Source of the DNA: Vibrio chagasii
Lineage (GTDB): Bacteria > Pseudomonadota > Gammaproteobacteria > Enterobacterales > Vibrionaceae
Assembly: GCF_024347355.1 (NCBI RefSeq)
Contig: NZ_AP025465.1
Location: forward strand, 806,001 to 870,000
Reading direction: 5' to 3'
DNA: 64,000 nucleotides
The notes under the pieces are model-generated. The model did not search any database. It was not told the origin of the DNA and saw only the letters and a program-made list of their open reading frames with translations. The translations under genes and the position numbers were made by a program. How positions within the stretch are numbered: position 1 is the stretch's first letter; each line of letters opens with the position of its first letter. Shown here piece after piece: positions 40,398-49,339 of the stretch.

Positions 40398-41452
40398 GGG
40401 CTTTGTTGCGTAAATCGATGGAACCAAATCAAGAAGCTACGATCTGATCAGCTACACCTTTTAATCGTCGTAGCCTCATGCCTAAACCTCGTTACAAAAC
40501 AACTAACTGGAAGCAGTACAATCAAGCCTTAACCAATCGTGGTTGTCTGACCTTTTGGATTGATGAGGAAGCGATAGCCGAGTGGAAGCAAAACAAACAA
40601 GGCAAGCGTGGTAGACCTCGCCGGTTCAGCGACTTAGCCATTACTACTGCATTGATGGTGAAACGCGTGTTCTCTATGCCATTGAGAGCGCTGCAAGGAT
40701 TTCTAGACTCCGTATTTAAGCTGGCTAACATCCCACTTGTTTGCCCACACTACACCTGTATAAGCCGCCGAGCTAAGGAAGCTGAGGTTTCATTTAAACC
40801 CAAAACCAGAGGAGCAATACAACATCTGGCAATTGATGCCACTGGCCTCAAGGTTTATGGCGAAGGTGAATGGAAGGTCAAAAAGCATGGTACTGATGGG
40901 AAGCGCAGAGTCTGGCGTAAGCTACATTTAGCCGTTGATACTAGCAGTCACGAAATAGTCGCAGCAGAGCTGAGTTTATCTAACGTTACCGATGGCGAAG
41001 TGCTTCCCAACCTACTTAAGCAGACACGTCGTAAAATCATTGAGGTATCAGGTGATGGTGCTTATGACACAAGACATTGCCATGATGCAATACGTATAAA
41101 GCGAGCGGTTCCGCTAATCCCGCCACGCGAAGGGGCTGCCTTCTGGGAGCAATGACACCCTCGCAATTTAGCAGTTGGTTGTCAGAAGCTTTATGGCTCC
41201 AACAATAAGTGGAAAAAGCGGTATGGCTATCACAAGCGGTCGCTATCAGAGACAGCAATGTATCGAGTGAAACAGTTGCTAGGTGGGAAATTAAGCCTGA
41301 GAAACTACAACGCTCAAGTTGGCGAGACTTACGCTATGATCAAAGCGCTGAATAAGCTTACGGGGTTAGGTATGCCTGAAACTCAGTATATTGTTTAAGA
41401 GTCAAGCACATGGGACAGGCATGTCTTCGCTCTGAATTAAGCAACAAAGCCC
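40398..41452 (+). mobile_element. IS5-family insertion sequence (about 1.06 kb), transposase inactivated
   Basis: Terminal inverted repeats GGGCTTTGTTGC(G/T)TAA(A/T)TC lie at 40398-40416 and 41434-41452 (19 bp, two mismatches). The single transposase gene is broken by an internal stop. The flanking tetranucleotides TTCG and ATCA do not match, so there is no target-site duplication. The element joins the middle of csgD to the middle of csgE. Confidence 0.9.
40478..41398 (+). pseudogene. IS5-family transposase with in-frame TGA
   Basis: The first 225 codons (MPKPRYKTTNWKQYNQAL..., DDE-type Asp in LAIDATGLKVYG) end at a TGA at 41153-41155. The same frame then continues without a shift for 80 codons (HPRNLAVGC... 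to MPETQYIV) and a natural TAA at 41398, giving the usual length of just over 300 residues. So a single nonsense codon in the C-terminal third, before the region where the last catalytic Glu is expected, inactivates it, unless the stop is read through. Confidence 0.88.
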
Positions 41453-41629
41453 ATCATAGAGGTTCAACACTCTAGAAAACCGATCTTCAGTACAGCGTTG
41501 TCCCCCGGTCGTAGACAAGCAAAAGAACGAGCCGCTGATGCAACACGAGTTGTAGGGAATTACATCATTAGATGGCAAGCGGAAAGGCTCTTTCAGGATA
41601 CTTACGACCTAGACCATGATGAATTTTAA
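41453..41629 (+). pseudogene. csgE: Curli assembly factor CsgE, C-terminal part only
   Basis: Directly after the IS right end an open frame of 58 codons ends in DLDHDEF and a stop, matching the E. coli CsgE C-terminus DLAHDEF. It keeps the upstream IF(S/Q)T-L-x-P-x-R pattern. The signal peptide and about half of the mature protein are missing, and there is no start codon in the frame with a ribosome-binding site. CsgE normally caps the CsgG channel in the periplasm and guides CsgA. It runs directly into csgF. Confidence 0.78.
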
Positions 41630-41639
41630 GGAGCCAAGG

Positions 41640-42050
41640 ATGTCGATACTTTTCAGAAAGGCAGCGCTTATTGCGTTGTTAGCTTCCCCTTCGATTTACG
41701 CGAGCGAATTAGTTTATACGCCCGTAAACCCCAGTTTCGGTGGAAACGCTTTAAACAGTTCTCACCTATTTAATCACGCTAACGCTATCAATGATTACGA
41801 AGATCCAAGTGCTAGGGATATTTTTGATGAACAAGAATCAGCATTAGATCGTTTAGCCTCCAGCTTAGAGTCTCGCCTGATTAGCCAATTGCTTGCTGAC
41901 GTGGGTAATGGCAATACTGGGCAACTAGAAACGGAAGACTTCTTTCTCAACATCGTTGATGACTCAGGGACGTTATTGGTTCAAATCGTCGACAAAGCGA
42001 CTGGTGAGTCAACTGAAATCAGCGTATCGGGATTAAATCCAGACCTCTAA
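41640..42050 (+). CDS. csgF: Curli assembly/nucleation factor CsgF
   Basis: CsgF is the secreted factor that binds CsgG at the cell surface and helps CsgB nucleate curli fibres. The ATG at 41640 has AAGGAG 6 nt upstream and gives 136 residues: a signal peptide ending near residue 21, the N-terminal NPSFGGNALN motif that inserts into the CsgG channel, and the C-terminal VSGLNPD. All match E. coli CsgF (138 residues). It starts 10 bp after the csgE remnant and is intact, although its upstream promoter has probably been lost. Confidence 0.93.
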   Translation: MSILFRKAALIALLASPSIYASELVYTPVNPSFGGNALNSSHLFNHANAINDYEDPSARDIFDEQESALDRLASSLESRLISQLLADVGNGNTGQLETEDFFLNIVDDSGTLLVQIVDKATGESTEISVSGLNPDL

Positions 42051-42066
42051 TCACAAGGGTTGTGTT

Positions 42067-42903
42067 ATGAAATCGATTATTATCGTCTTTCTAACCTTCG
42101 TGTTAGGAGGATGCACTTACTCTATGCAAATTCCAGAGACTTCTGAAACACCTAAGCTGATGCCGAGAGGATCGACTTACACCGATCTCAGCTCACTACC
42201 TCAGCCTCGCGGTAAAATATTGGTCTCAGTCTATGATTTTAGAGACCAAACGGGGCAATACAAACCTCAACCAAACAGTAACTTCTCAACAGCTGTACCA
42301 CAGGGCGGTACATCACTGCTCACGACAGCATTGATTGATTCACAATGGTTTGTCCCTCTAGAACGTGAAGGGCTACAGAACTTGTTGACGGAACGTAAGA
42401 TCATTCGTGCGGCTCAGAAAAAAGACAAAGTCGTGAATAATCATGGTGCGGATTTGTCATCTTTGAGTTCCGCTAACATTGTTATCGAAGGCGGGATTGT
42501 GGCTTATGACTCAAATATTGTTACCGGAGGGGCAGGCGCTAAGTATTTAGGTATTGGTGGTTCTGGGCAGTACAGAACGGATCAAGTCACGGTGAATTTG
42601 AGAGCCGTCGATGTTCGAACTGGGCAAGTTCTTTTGAGTGTCACTACTACTAAAACCATTTCCTCTCATGAGATCGGCTTCGGTGCATTTCGCTTTGTTG
42701 ACTATAAAGAGTTGTTAGAAGTTGAGATGGGCTACAGCCAAAATGAACCAGTGAATATTGCCGTAATGTCTGCGATAGATGCGGCAGTGATTCATTTAAT
42801 CGTTAAAGGAATGAAACGTGGTATGTGGTCGCCTGGTGACCCTAATGCAATGCAAAACCCAATCATTGCACGTTATTCGGAAGCGAGCACTGACATTCTT
42901 TAA
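42067..42903 (+). CDS. csgG: Curli secretion channel lipoprotein CsgG
   Basis: CsgG forms the nonameric outer-membrane pore through which curlin subunits leave the cell. The 278-residue lipoprotein (E. coli 277) has lipobox GGC at Cys16 and strong similarity along its length: LMPRGSTYTDLSSLP, ETGQ/QTGQYKP, NFSTAVPQG, PLEREGLQNLLTERKIIRAAQ and the C-loop with Tyr, Asn and Phe residues of the constriction region. AAGGG lies 7 nt upstream of the ATG. It is 16 bp after csgF and ends at a terminator. Confidence 0.97.
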   Translation: MKSIIIVFLTFVLGGCTYSMQIPETSETPKLMPRGSTYTDLSSLPQPRGKILVSVYDFRDQTGQYKPQPNSNFSTAVPQGGTSLLTTALIDSQWFVPLEREGLQNLLTERKIIRAAQKKDKVVNNHGADLSSLSSANIVIEGGIVAYDSNIVTGGAGAKYLGIGGSGQYRTDQVTVNLRAVDVRTGQVLLSVTTTKTISSHEIGFGAFRFVDYKELLEVEMGYSQNEPVNIAVMSAIDAAVIHLIVKGMKRGMWSPGDPNAMQNPIIARYSEASTDIL

Positions 42904-42925
42904 ATAACCGAGTAAGCAGCAAAAT

Positions 42926-42968
42926 AGGGCTATGCGGAAAATGGATCTTACCCGTAGCCCTGTTTTTT
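42926..42968 (+). terminator. Terminator of csgG
   Basis: A stem AGGGCTA/TAGCCCT (42926-42932 with 42955-42961), extended inward by a few more pairs, is followed by G-T6. It is the only clear terminator of the csgEFG unit. Confidence 0.75.
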
Positions 42969-42986
42969 ATCTGTTACTCAGCTGAT

Positions 42987-43409
42987 TTATTTGACGTCAC
43001 AAGTAATGTCTTTGATCGGTGTCTCTGAAGTAACAAAACAAACATAAGCTTCTGCTGGATTATTGGGACCAATTCGAATGTAACCCGCCTTCACTTCATC
43101 TTCATTAAACGTAGCCGAACTAGAGTTCCCAGTTTGATTATCGTAGAAGCTTGCTTCAAAGTTTCCATTCATTTGGCTGACGATGCGGTTTCTCGTTGTC
43201 GATGTTGTGAATGTTATCGTCGCACATCGCATTGGCGGCTTCTCTGTTATGAGAAATTGCCCACTTTCTTTATCTATCACACCCCCCTTTGTATCTGGCT
43301 GAATGTCGATAGCTTGAAATTGTTCTACCGTACAAGTTTCTTTGGCAGACACTACTGTAGGCATAAGGACGGCAAAGGCTAGAGGAAAAGCGAAAAGTAC
43401 TGGTTTCAT
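42987..43409 (-). CDS. Secreted four-cysteine protein of unknown function
   Basis: I do not recognise the family. From the ATG at 43409 the product is 140 residues with a clear Sec signal peptide (MKPVLFAFPLAFAVLMPTVVSA). The mature part is rich in Thr, Ser and Asn and has four cysteines in two well-separated pairs, suggesting disulfides. It looks beta-rich. An alternative GTG start at 43454 would put 15 residues before the signal peptide. The gene converges on csgG, so a curli-linked role (for instance CsgC-like) is conceivable but not supported by motifs. Confidence 0.7.
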   Translation of the reverse strand: MKPVLFAFPLAFAVLMPTVVSAKETCTVEQFQAIDIQPDTKGGVIDKESGQFLITEKPPMRCATITFTTSTTRNRIVSQMNGNFEASFYDNQTGNSSSATFNEDEVKAGYIRIGPNNPAEAYVCFVTSETPIKDITCDVK

Positions 43410-43531
43410 TAGAACAACACCATTTATAAAAAGAGCGAAAGATGATAGCACCACTATAGCGTTGCTAAATGTAAAATGTCTGTTATTAAGGAAACGCTTT
43501 TATAATGAAAAAGTCATGGCATCAAAATTAA

Positions 43532-44410
43532 CTAGTGATCTTCAAACTGACACTGTGCTTTTTGGCTCTTTGATTGTTGCGTCACACTGAACCCTTTATC
43601 TTCTAACAACTGCAAAAGATTACCTTCGCCAATTAGGTGTAAGGTGCCGACGACTAACAAGTAGTGTCCTTTCGTATCGAGTTTCCAGTCATTGGATGAT
43701 AGTTTATTTGCCCAGTCTACGTTGCGATCTGTTAGGAATGCTTTCTCAAGCTCGGTTGGCATTTCAGACAATTCCGCAAAATCCTCAAGTTTGGACTCAT
43801 CGCCCGCTTTCCAGCTTTCAATGAGGCAATGCACGACACGGTCCGTTTGGTCAAATTCTTCAAGGCTAGTCAACAACCACTCTTTACCCGAATCTTTTTG
43901 TCCTGCGATTAGGTCAATTTGAAATTGTAGAGGCTCTAAGCTGATCACCGGAACGTCTTGTATGGTTGCCTTATAGGCTAATGTTGCGTCTACACCGCCC
44001 GCCGAGCCATAGCCGAGATTCTTTAATTGCTGCATTTGTATCGATAAAGATGTCGCCCAAGGTGGAGAGCTCAATAGTTGCTGAGTCGGCATCCCCAAAG
44101 ATTTTGAAATGCTTGTTAGTAACTGCTTTTGTTCTGCGCTGAGCACATCAGCCGTGGTCACTGTTGTAGTCGGGTATACGACACCTTCGGATTTCCTGAT
44201 ATCCGTTTCGATGATTAGGCCATCGCTCTCTTTTAATGTGTCGGTAATCTGCGTGGGAAGTGGATACATGCTTTCATCCCCAACGTGTACAGAACCTAAA
44301 ATTGTTAAGGTCAGGTCATCTTTTTTGGCTTGCCAATACAGAGGTTCTGCTAAAGCGTGCTTAGTCGTAAAGGTAAGAGCGAGTAACGTTAAGTGTAAGA
44401 ATGTGCGCAA
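43532..44410 (-). CDS. TraB/GumN-family protein (TTG start)
   Basis: Members of this family share a Tiki-like fold with paired GxxH motifs and may be metal-dependent proteases; the bacterial role is not settled. The 292-residue protein has a signal peptide (LTLLALTFTTKHALA), the first motif GSVHVGDESMYPLP near residue 40, IIETDI near residue 67 and the second motif GTLHLIGEGNLLQLL near residue 256. The start is TTG, with a strong AGGAG 6 nt upstream. It stands alone between the curli remnant and the chitobiase gene. Confidence 0.87.
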   Translation of the reverse strand: MRTFLHLTLLALTFTTKHALAEPLYWQAKKDDLTLTILGSVHVGDESMYPLPTQITDTLKESDGLIIETDIRKSEGVVYPTTTVTTADVLSAEQKQLLTSISKSLGMPTQQLLSSPPWATSLSIQMQQLKNLGYGSAGGVDATLAYKATIQDVPVISLEPLQFQIDLIAGQKDSGKEWLLTSLEEFDQTDRVVHCLIESWKAGDESKLEDFAELSEMPTELEKAFLTDRNVDWANKLSSNDWKLDTKGHYLLVVGTLHLIGEGNLLQLLEDKGFSVTQQSKSQKAQCQFEDH

Positions 44411-44814
44411 AGAGAGCTCCTAGAGGAAGACGTAACTCGTTAAAAATGATTTTGACGGAGTTTTTTAACGGTTTTTTTTTGAGAACAATGTCACGTTGTT
44501 TGTAAGAAAAGTATAACAATACGCTGAAACTCTAAATCCTTTCTGACTACCAATGACACGATTTTATGAAATCGGTAAAAAAGATTGTGATTCATTTCTC
44601 AAATTTTACGTCAAAATTAAAATGACGGAAGTGCCGTTGCTTGTAACTTGATGATTTTATTTAAATTAAATTTATCAATATTTTTGAGATTTGAAGCCGA
44701 TCACTTTATTAGCTCGATTTAATTCACGGTAAAAAATAAGCCCATATAGTTTATCTAACTTTCGAAGCGCTCCATTTTGCTTCTTACTCAATTTTTAATT
44801 TATGGGTGAATACG
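44411..44814 (+). promoter_or_regulatory. Upstream region of the chitobiase gene
   Basis: About 400 bp of AT-rich DNA without a supported gene. It should hold the promoters of the divergent GumN-family and chitobiase genes. I see T- and A-tracts but no promoter I would assign with confidence, and no RNA gene. Confidence 0.35.
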
Positions 44815-47466
44815 ATGTTGAAGAGAAACTTACTATCTGTAGCGGTATTGGCTGGCCTAACAGGTTGTGCAGTAACGCAAGCACCAGAACAAAAAGTAGT
44901 GAATGCACTGGCTGACAATCTTGATGTTCAGTACGAAATTCTAACTAATCATGGTGCGAATGAAGGCTTGGCTTGTCAGGATCTAGGTGCTGAATGGGCG
45001 TCATGTAATAAAGTGAACATGACGCTAACCAATGACGGTGAAGCGATTGACTCTAAAGATTGGAGCATCTACTTCCACAGTATTCGTCTTATTTTAGATG
45101 TTGATAATGAGCAATTTAAGATCACTCGCGTTACTGGTGACCTTCACAAGCTAGAACCTACTGAAAAATTTGACGGCTTTGCGGCTGGTGAAGAAGTGGT
45201 TCTTCCGTTAACGAGTGAATACTGGCAACTGTTTGAAACTGACTTTATGCCAGGTGCATTCGTGACGGGGCCAAACGCAGAACCTAAGATGATTGCATCA
45301 TTGAATACAGAAGATGTTGCATCGTTCGTAACTGGTCTTGAGGGTAATAACCTTAAGCGTACGCCTGATGATAATAACGTAATGGCGACAGCGGTGACGC
45401 GTTTTGAAAAGAATGCTGATCTAGCAACGCAAGATGTATCAACAACGCTATTGCCAACGCCAATGTCGGTAGAAGCGGCTGAAGGTTCAGTAAGTATTGC
45501 TGGTGGTATTGCTTTACCAAAAGACGCATTCGACGCTGATCAGTTCGCTGCAATTGAAGAACGTGCAGATGTGGTAAACGTAGATGTGAGTGGTGACCTT
45601 CCTGTAAGTGTCGCTGTTGTTCCTACTCAGTTTACGGGTGATTTAGCGAAATCTGGCGCTTATGAACTAAGCATCTCGGAAGAGGGGATTGCGATTAAAG
45701 CATTTGATAAAACCGGCGCTTTCTACGCAGTTCAGTCTATTTTTGGCCTAATAGATAGTCAGAACGCTGAATCATTACCACAACTGTCAATTAAAGATGC
45801 GCCGCGCTTTGATTATCGTGGTGTGATGGTGGATGTTGCTCGAAACTTCCACTCAAAAGATGCCATCTTAGCAACGCTAGATCAAATGGCGGCATACAAG
45901 ATGAATAAACTGCACCTTCACCTAACGGATGATGAAGGTTGGCGTTTAGAAATTCCAGGTTTACCAGAGCTAACGGATGTAGGGTCTAATCGTTGTTTTG
46001 ATTTGGATGAACAAAGCTGCTTACTGCCTCAGCTAGGTTCTGGTCCTACAACAGACAACTTTGGCTCTGGTTTCTTTAGTAAAGCGGATTACGTCGAGAT
46101 TTTAAGCTACGCTAAAGCGCGCAGCATCGAAGTTATCCCTGAAATTGATATGCCAGCACACGCTCGTTCAGCTGTGGTATCAATGGAAGCGCGTTACACT
46201 CGTCTCATGGCGGAAGGCAAAGAAGCAGAAGCGAACGAATACCGCTTGATGGATCCACAAGATACATCGAACGTAACCACGGTTCAGTTCTACGATAAGC
46301 AAAGCTTCATTAACCCATGTATGGAGTCATCAACTCACTTCGTCGATAAAGTAATCTCTGAAGTGGCGGCAATGCACCAAGAAGCGGGCGTTCCGCTAAC
46401 GACTTGGCACTTTGGTGGCGATGAGGCGAAAAACATCAAGTTAGGTGTAGGCTTACAAGATATTAATGCAGAAGATCAAGTGGCTTGGAAAGGCAATATC
46501 GATTTGTCTAAGCAAGATAAGCCGTTCCAACAATCACCACAATGTCAGTCATTGATCGCTGATGGTACTGTAAGCGATTTCGGTCATCTACCAAGCCACT
46601 TCGCAGAACAGGTTTCTAAGATTGTTGCTGAGAAGGGTATTCCACACTTCCAAGCATGGCAAGATGGTCTGAAATACAGCGAGGGTGAAGAAGCATTTGC
46701 AACCGAAAGCACTCGCGTGAACTTCTGGGACGTTCTTTACTGGGGCGGAACTTCATCAGTATACGATTGGTCAGCAAAAGGGTATGACGTGATTGTCTCT
46801 AACCCAGACTACGTATACATGGATATGCCATACGAAGTTGATGCTGCTGAGCGCGGTTACTACTGGGCAACACGTGCAACCGATACTCGTAAGATGTTTG
46901 GCTTCGCACCAGAAAACATGCCACAAAACGCAGAAACATCATTAGACCGTGATGGTAATGGTTTCTCAGGTAAAGGTGAGGTTGAAGCGAAACCTTTCTA
47001 CGGTCTGTCAGCTCAACTTTGGTCAGAAACAGTACGTACTGACGAGCAATATGAATACATGGTGTTCCCTCGTGTACTAGCAGCAGCAGAGCGTGCATGG
47101 CACCGAGCTGAGTGGGAAAACGACTATAAGGTTGGTGTTGAATACTCTCAAGAAACTAACTTAGTGAATAAGCAAGCGTTGAACAGCGACTTTAATCGCT
47201 TTGCGAATATTCTTGGTCAACGTGAACTAGCTAAGCTAGAAAAAGCAGGTATTGATTACCGACTACCAGTTCCAGGTGCGAAGGTTGTTGACGGTAAGCT
47301 AGCGATGAACATTCAATTCCCAGGTGTAGAGCTGCAATACTCTGCTGATGGCGAAAACTGGCTAACGTACGATGAGCAACAACGTCCATCAGTTTCTGGT
47401 GAGACTTACATCCGCTCTATTTCAGAAAGTGGTGAGAAAGTAAGTCGAGTGACCTCAGTTAAATAA
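44815..47466 (+). CDS. chb: Chitobiase / beta-N-acetylhexosaminidase (GH20), lipoprotein
   Basis: It releases GlcNAc from chitobiose and other chitin oligomers at the cell envelope, feeding the chitin pathway typical of vibrios. The 883-residue protein has a lipobox ending at Cys18, an N-terminal carbohydrate-binding CHB_HEX domain, a GH20b domain, the GH20 catalytic barrel (from about residue 340, with DVARNFHSKD, LHLTDDEGWR and the Asp-Glu pair in HFGGDEAKN) and a C-terminal Ig-like domain. I use the ATG at 44815 rather than a GTG three codons earlier. Confidence 0.95.
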   Translation: MLKRNLLSVAVLAGLTGCAVTQAPEQKVVNALADNLDVQYEILTNHGANEGLACQDLGAEWASCNKVNMTLTNDGEAIDSKDWSIYFHSIRLILDVDNEQFKITRVTGDLHKLEPTEKFDGFAAGEEVVLPLTSEYWQLFETDFMPGAFVTGPNAEPKMIASLNTEDVASFVTGLEGNNLKRTPDDNNVMATAVTRFEKNADLATQDVSTTLLPTPMSVEAAEGSVSIAGGIALPKDAFDADQFAAIEERADVVNVDVSGDLPVSVAVVPTQFTGDLAKSGAYELSISEEGIAIKAFDKTGAFYAVQSIFGLIDSQNAESLPQLSIKDAPRFDYRGVMVDVARNFHSKDAILATLDQMAAYKMNKLHLHLTDDEGWRLEIPGLPELTDVGSNRCFDLDEQSCLLPQLGSGPTTDNFGSGFFSKADYVEILSYAKARSIEVIPEIDMPAHARSAVVSMEARYTRLMAEGKEAEANEYRLMDPQDTSNVTTVQFYDKQSFINPCMESSTHFVDKVISEVAAMHQEAGVPLTTWHFGGDEAKNIKLGVGLQDINAEDQVAWKGNIDLSKQDKPFQQSPQCQSLIADGTVSDFGHLPSHFAEQVSKIVAEKGIPHFQAWQDGLKYSEGEEAFATESTRVNFWDVLYWGGTSSVYDWSAKGYDVIVSNPDYVYMDMPYEVDAAERGYYWATRATDTRKMFGFAPENMPQNAETSLDRDGNGFSGKGEVEAKPFYGLSAQLWSETVRTDEQYEYMVFPRVLAAAERAWHRAEWENDYKVGVEYSQETNLVNKQALNSDFNRFANILGQRELAKLEKAGIDYRLPVPGAKVVDGKLAMNIQFPGVELQYSADGENWLTYDEQQRPSVSGETYIRSISESGEKVSRVTSVK

Positions 47467-47486
47467 TCGATAAGCACTATTAGTAG

Positions 47487-47537
47487 AAGAGCTCCTGACC
47501 TTTATCTTATTCAAGATAAAACGGGAGCTCTTTTTGT
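47487..47537 (+). terminator. Terminator of the chitobiase gene
   Basis: A 9-bp stem AAGAGCTCC/GGAGCTCTT (47487-47495 with 47524-47532), with a smaller internal hairpin (TTATCTT/AAGATAA) in the loop, is followed by T residues. Confidence 0.85.
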
Positions 47538-47999
47538 TTACTGCGAATTAGGTGTTTATCCAAAACTGAAACATATAGAAATCGCCTTTGTTCATATCAT
47601 CAACAATGCACATAAGGTGACTTTAATCCCAAAAGTGACGCGCTTCTCATTATTCTCTTCAAAAAATAAGTCCCCTGTAAAAAACTCTAAATCAGATGTG
47701 ATTCAACTATCTAAATCTAATTTTTCTTCGTGAAATAATGTGATCCCGATCTGTATACTTTTCAATCTTGAGTTTTTTATCAATTTTTATGCCTTTAAGT
47801 TATTAATTTTAAAGTGTTAAATAACTTGTCTTTTTTTGATAGTGAGAGGGAACACTCTGTTGCCCCTTTTATTTTGAAACGCAAATTAATTCGAGCAACA
47901 TAGATTTCATGCCAGGGAGGCGACCAATTACTCAAGCGGTGAAGGTGAATGATATACCGAAGATATGCCGCTGAAAAAATCAAACTAAGGCAGTTTACT
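47538..47999 (+). promoter_or_regulatory. Long AT-rich leader region upstream of the KdgM-like porin gene
   Basis: About 460 bp with no supported coding sequence. A frame extending the porin gene back to 47949 has no ribosome-binding site. A half-palindromic TGTGATCCCGATCTG near 47741 loosely resembles a CRP half-site, but I do not call it. Confidence 0.35.
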
Positions 48000-48656
48000 A
48001 TGAAAAAAATTATCGCTCTAAGTGCTCTTTCTCTTGCTTTCGCTTCTAGTGCTTTTGCTGGTTCTTCTTACGTTACAGGTAACGTTCAATTTCATTCTGA
48101 TTTCCAACCAAACGCTACGTCTACTCTAGAAGCTGGACACACGTTTGACTCTGGTACAACGCTACTAACAGAGTTCGATGGTATCTCTCTTGGTAAGTAC
48201 GACAATGACGCAATCCAAGATAGCGGCCTAGGTAACTCTCCATACATCACTTTAGGTGTTGAGCAGATGTATAACATCAATGACAACCTATGGGTTGCAG
48301 CTGGTTACCACCACCTACTAAATAACGGCGAAACGGTTCAGTATCGTCCATTAGTTAAGATCGGCTACAACTTCGATAACGGTATCTCTATTAGTAACCG
48401 TACTCGTTACCACGCAATGGAAGACAGCAAAGCTGATGACCAAACTCGTTTTGACAACCGTATCGGTTACGCAGTAAATGCTGAACTAGCGCTTAGCTAC
48501 AACAACGTATACGTAATCAGCGACGCTGATAACACAATGGACCACGAGCTTCGTGCTACATGGACTCGTCAAGGTGTTCAACCTTACTTTGAGTACCGTA
48601 ACCAAGCTGACAATGCTAACAACGCATTCGTATTCGGTGCTTCTTACGGCTTCTAA
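48000..48656 (+). CDS. KdgM-family oligogalacturonate-type porin
   Basis: KdgM-type proteins are small 12-strand outer-membrane barrels that admit acidic oligosaccharides. The 218-residue precursor has a signal peptide cut after AFA (residue 20), alternating polar/hydrophobic strands throughout and a C-terminal aromatic ending VFGASYGF, the Bam-recognised beta-signal. AAGG precedes the ATG. No pectin- or alginate-degradation genes adjoin it, so the substrate is open; in vibrios it could serve alginate or other uronate oligomers. Confidence 0.82.
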   Translation: MKKIIALSALSLAFASSAFAGSSYVTGNVQFHSDFQPNATSTLEAGHTFDSGTTLLTEFDGISLGKYDNDAIQDSGLGNSPYITLGVEQMYNINDNLWVAAGYHHLLNNGETVQYRPLVKIGYNFDNGISISNRTRYHAMEDSKADDQTRFDNRIGYAVNAELALSYNNVYVISDADNTMDHELRATWTRQGVQPYFEYRNQADNANNAFVFGASYGF

Positions 48657-48807
48657 GCTGATTCGCTTAGCTGCTTAGTCGATTAGATTATTAGCTGAGT
48701 GAACTTCTTTGTTAAATAGCTTGCTAGCTAATTAGCGAGGGGAATATAGCGGTACTAACAGCCCGGTTGGTACCGCGACAAGATTTGCTTTACTGTCCAA
48801 AAGCAAA

Positions 48808-48862
48808 GAGCCTAGTAAGCAAACCACAGTCTTGGGTTTGCTTGATACTAGGCTCTATTTTT
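48808..48862. terminator. Long hairpin between the porin gene and the DUF411 gene
   Basis: An extended stem of about 18 bp with a small bulge (48808-48825 with 48835-48855) is followed by T-rich sequence on the plus strand, and A-rich sequence precedes it. It lies between two converging genes. Confidence 0.8.
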
Positions 48863-48898
48863 ATGCTTTAAATTTTCTACCTTAGGTGAATTGGTACT

Positions 48899-49339
48899 CT
48901 AGTTACCTTTATAGTGACGGTACTCAAACACCTGACCCTTATCATTAAACGCGTACACAGAGTACTCGTCTTTCTTATCGCCATATTCCATACCCGGTGA
49001 GCCCATTGGCATACCCGGAACCGCCAAACCAATCGCATTGCGTGGTGGGTTTTCTAAAAAGGCTTTCACGTCTTCTGCTGGGATGTGACCTTCAAATACA
49101 TAACCATCAATCTCTGCCGTGTGGCAAGATGCCAGCTCAGGGGTGACCCCTAACTTTTGCTTGATTGGGTTCATATCATCGTGGAGTTTCTCTGTTACAT
49201 CGAACCTGGAATCACGCATATGCTCCGTCCATTCTGTGCAGCAGCCGCAGTATGGAGATTTATGGTTTAGAACATCAGTAGCTAAAGCCTGTCCTGAAAT
49301 TGCAGCGACTGCAGTAAGAGTCATAACTTTACGAATCAT
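48899..49339 (-). CDS. DUF411 periplasmic metal-binding protein
   Basis: DUF411 proteins are small secreted proteins often found with copper-resistance genes. The 146-residue product has a signal peptide (cut after ALA), the [10 protein letters not shown] cysteine cluster near residue 30, [17 protein letters not shown] near residue 75 and a Met-rich segment ([10 protein letters not shown]) near residue 112, all plausible Cu(I) ligands. The ATG at 49339 has GAGG 6 nt upstream and overlaps the 3' end of copA by 11 bp, so the two are made together. Confidence 0.9.
   Translation of the reverse strand: MIRKVMTLTAVAAISGQALATDVLNHKSPYCGCCTEWTEHMRDSRFDVTEKLHDDMNPIKQKLGVTPELASCHTAEIDGYVFEGHIPAEDVKAFLENPPRNAIGLAVPGMPMGSPGMEYGDKKDEYSVYAFNDKGQVFEYRHYKGN

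Noticed and set aside
40398..40432. First ten codons of the CsgD open frame (MIWFHRFTQQ)
   Set aside because: They are read from the IS5 terminal repeat and are not part of the original CsgD.
47735..47760. CRP-like site upstream of the porin gene
   Set aside because: Only one half (TGTGA) matches; the second half is poor.
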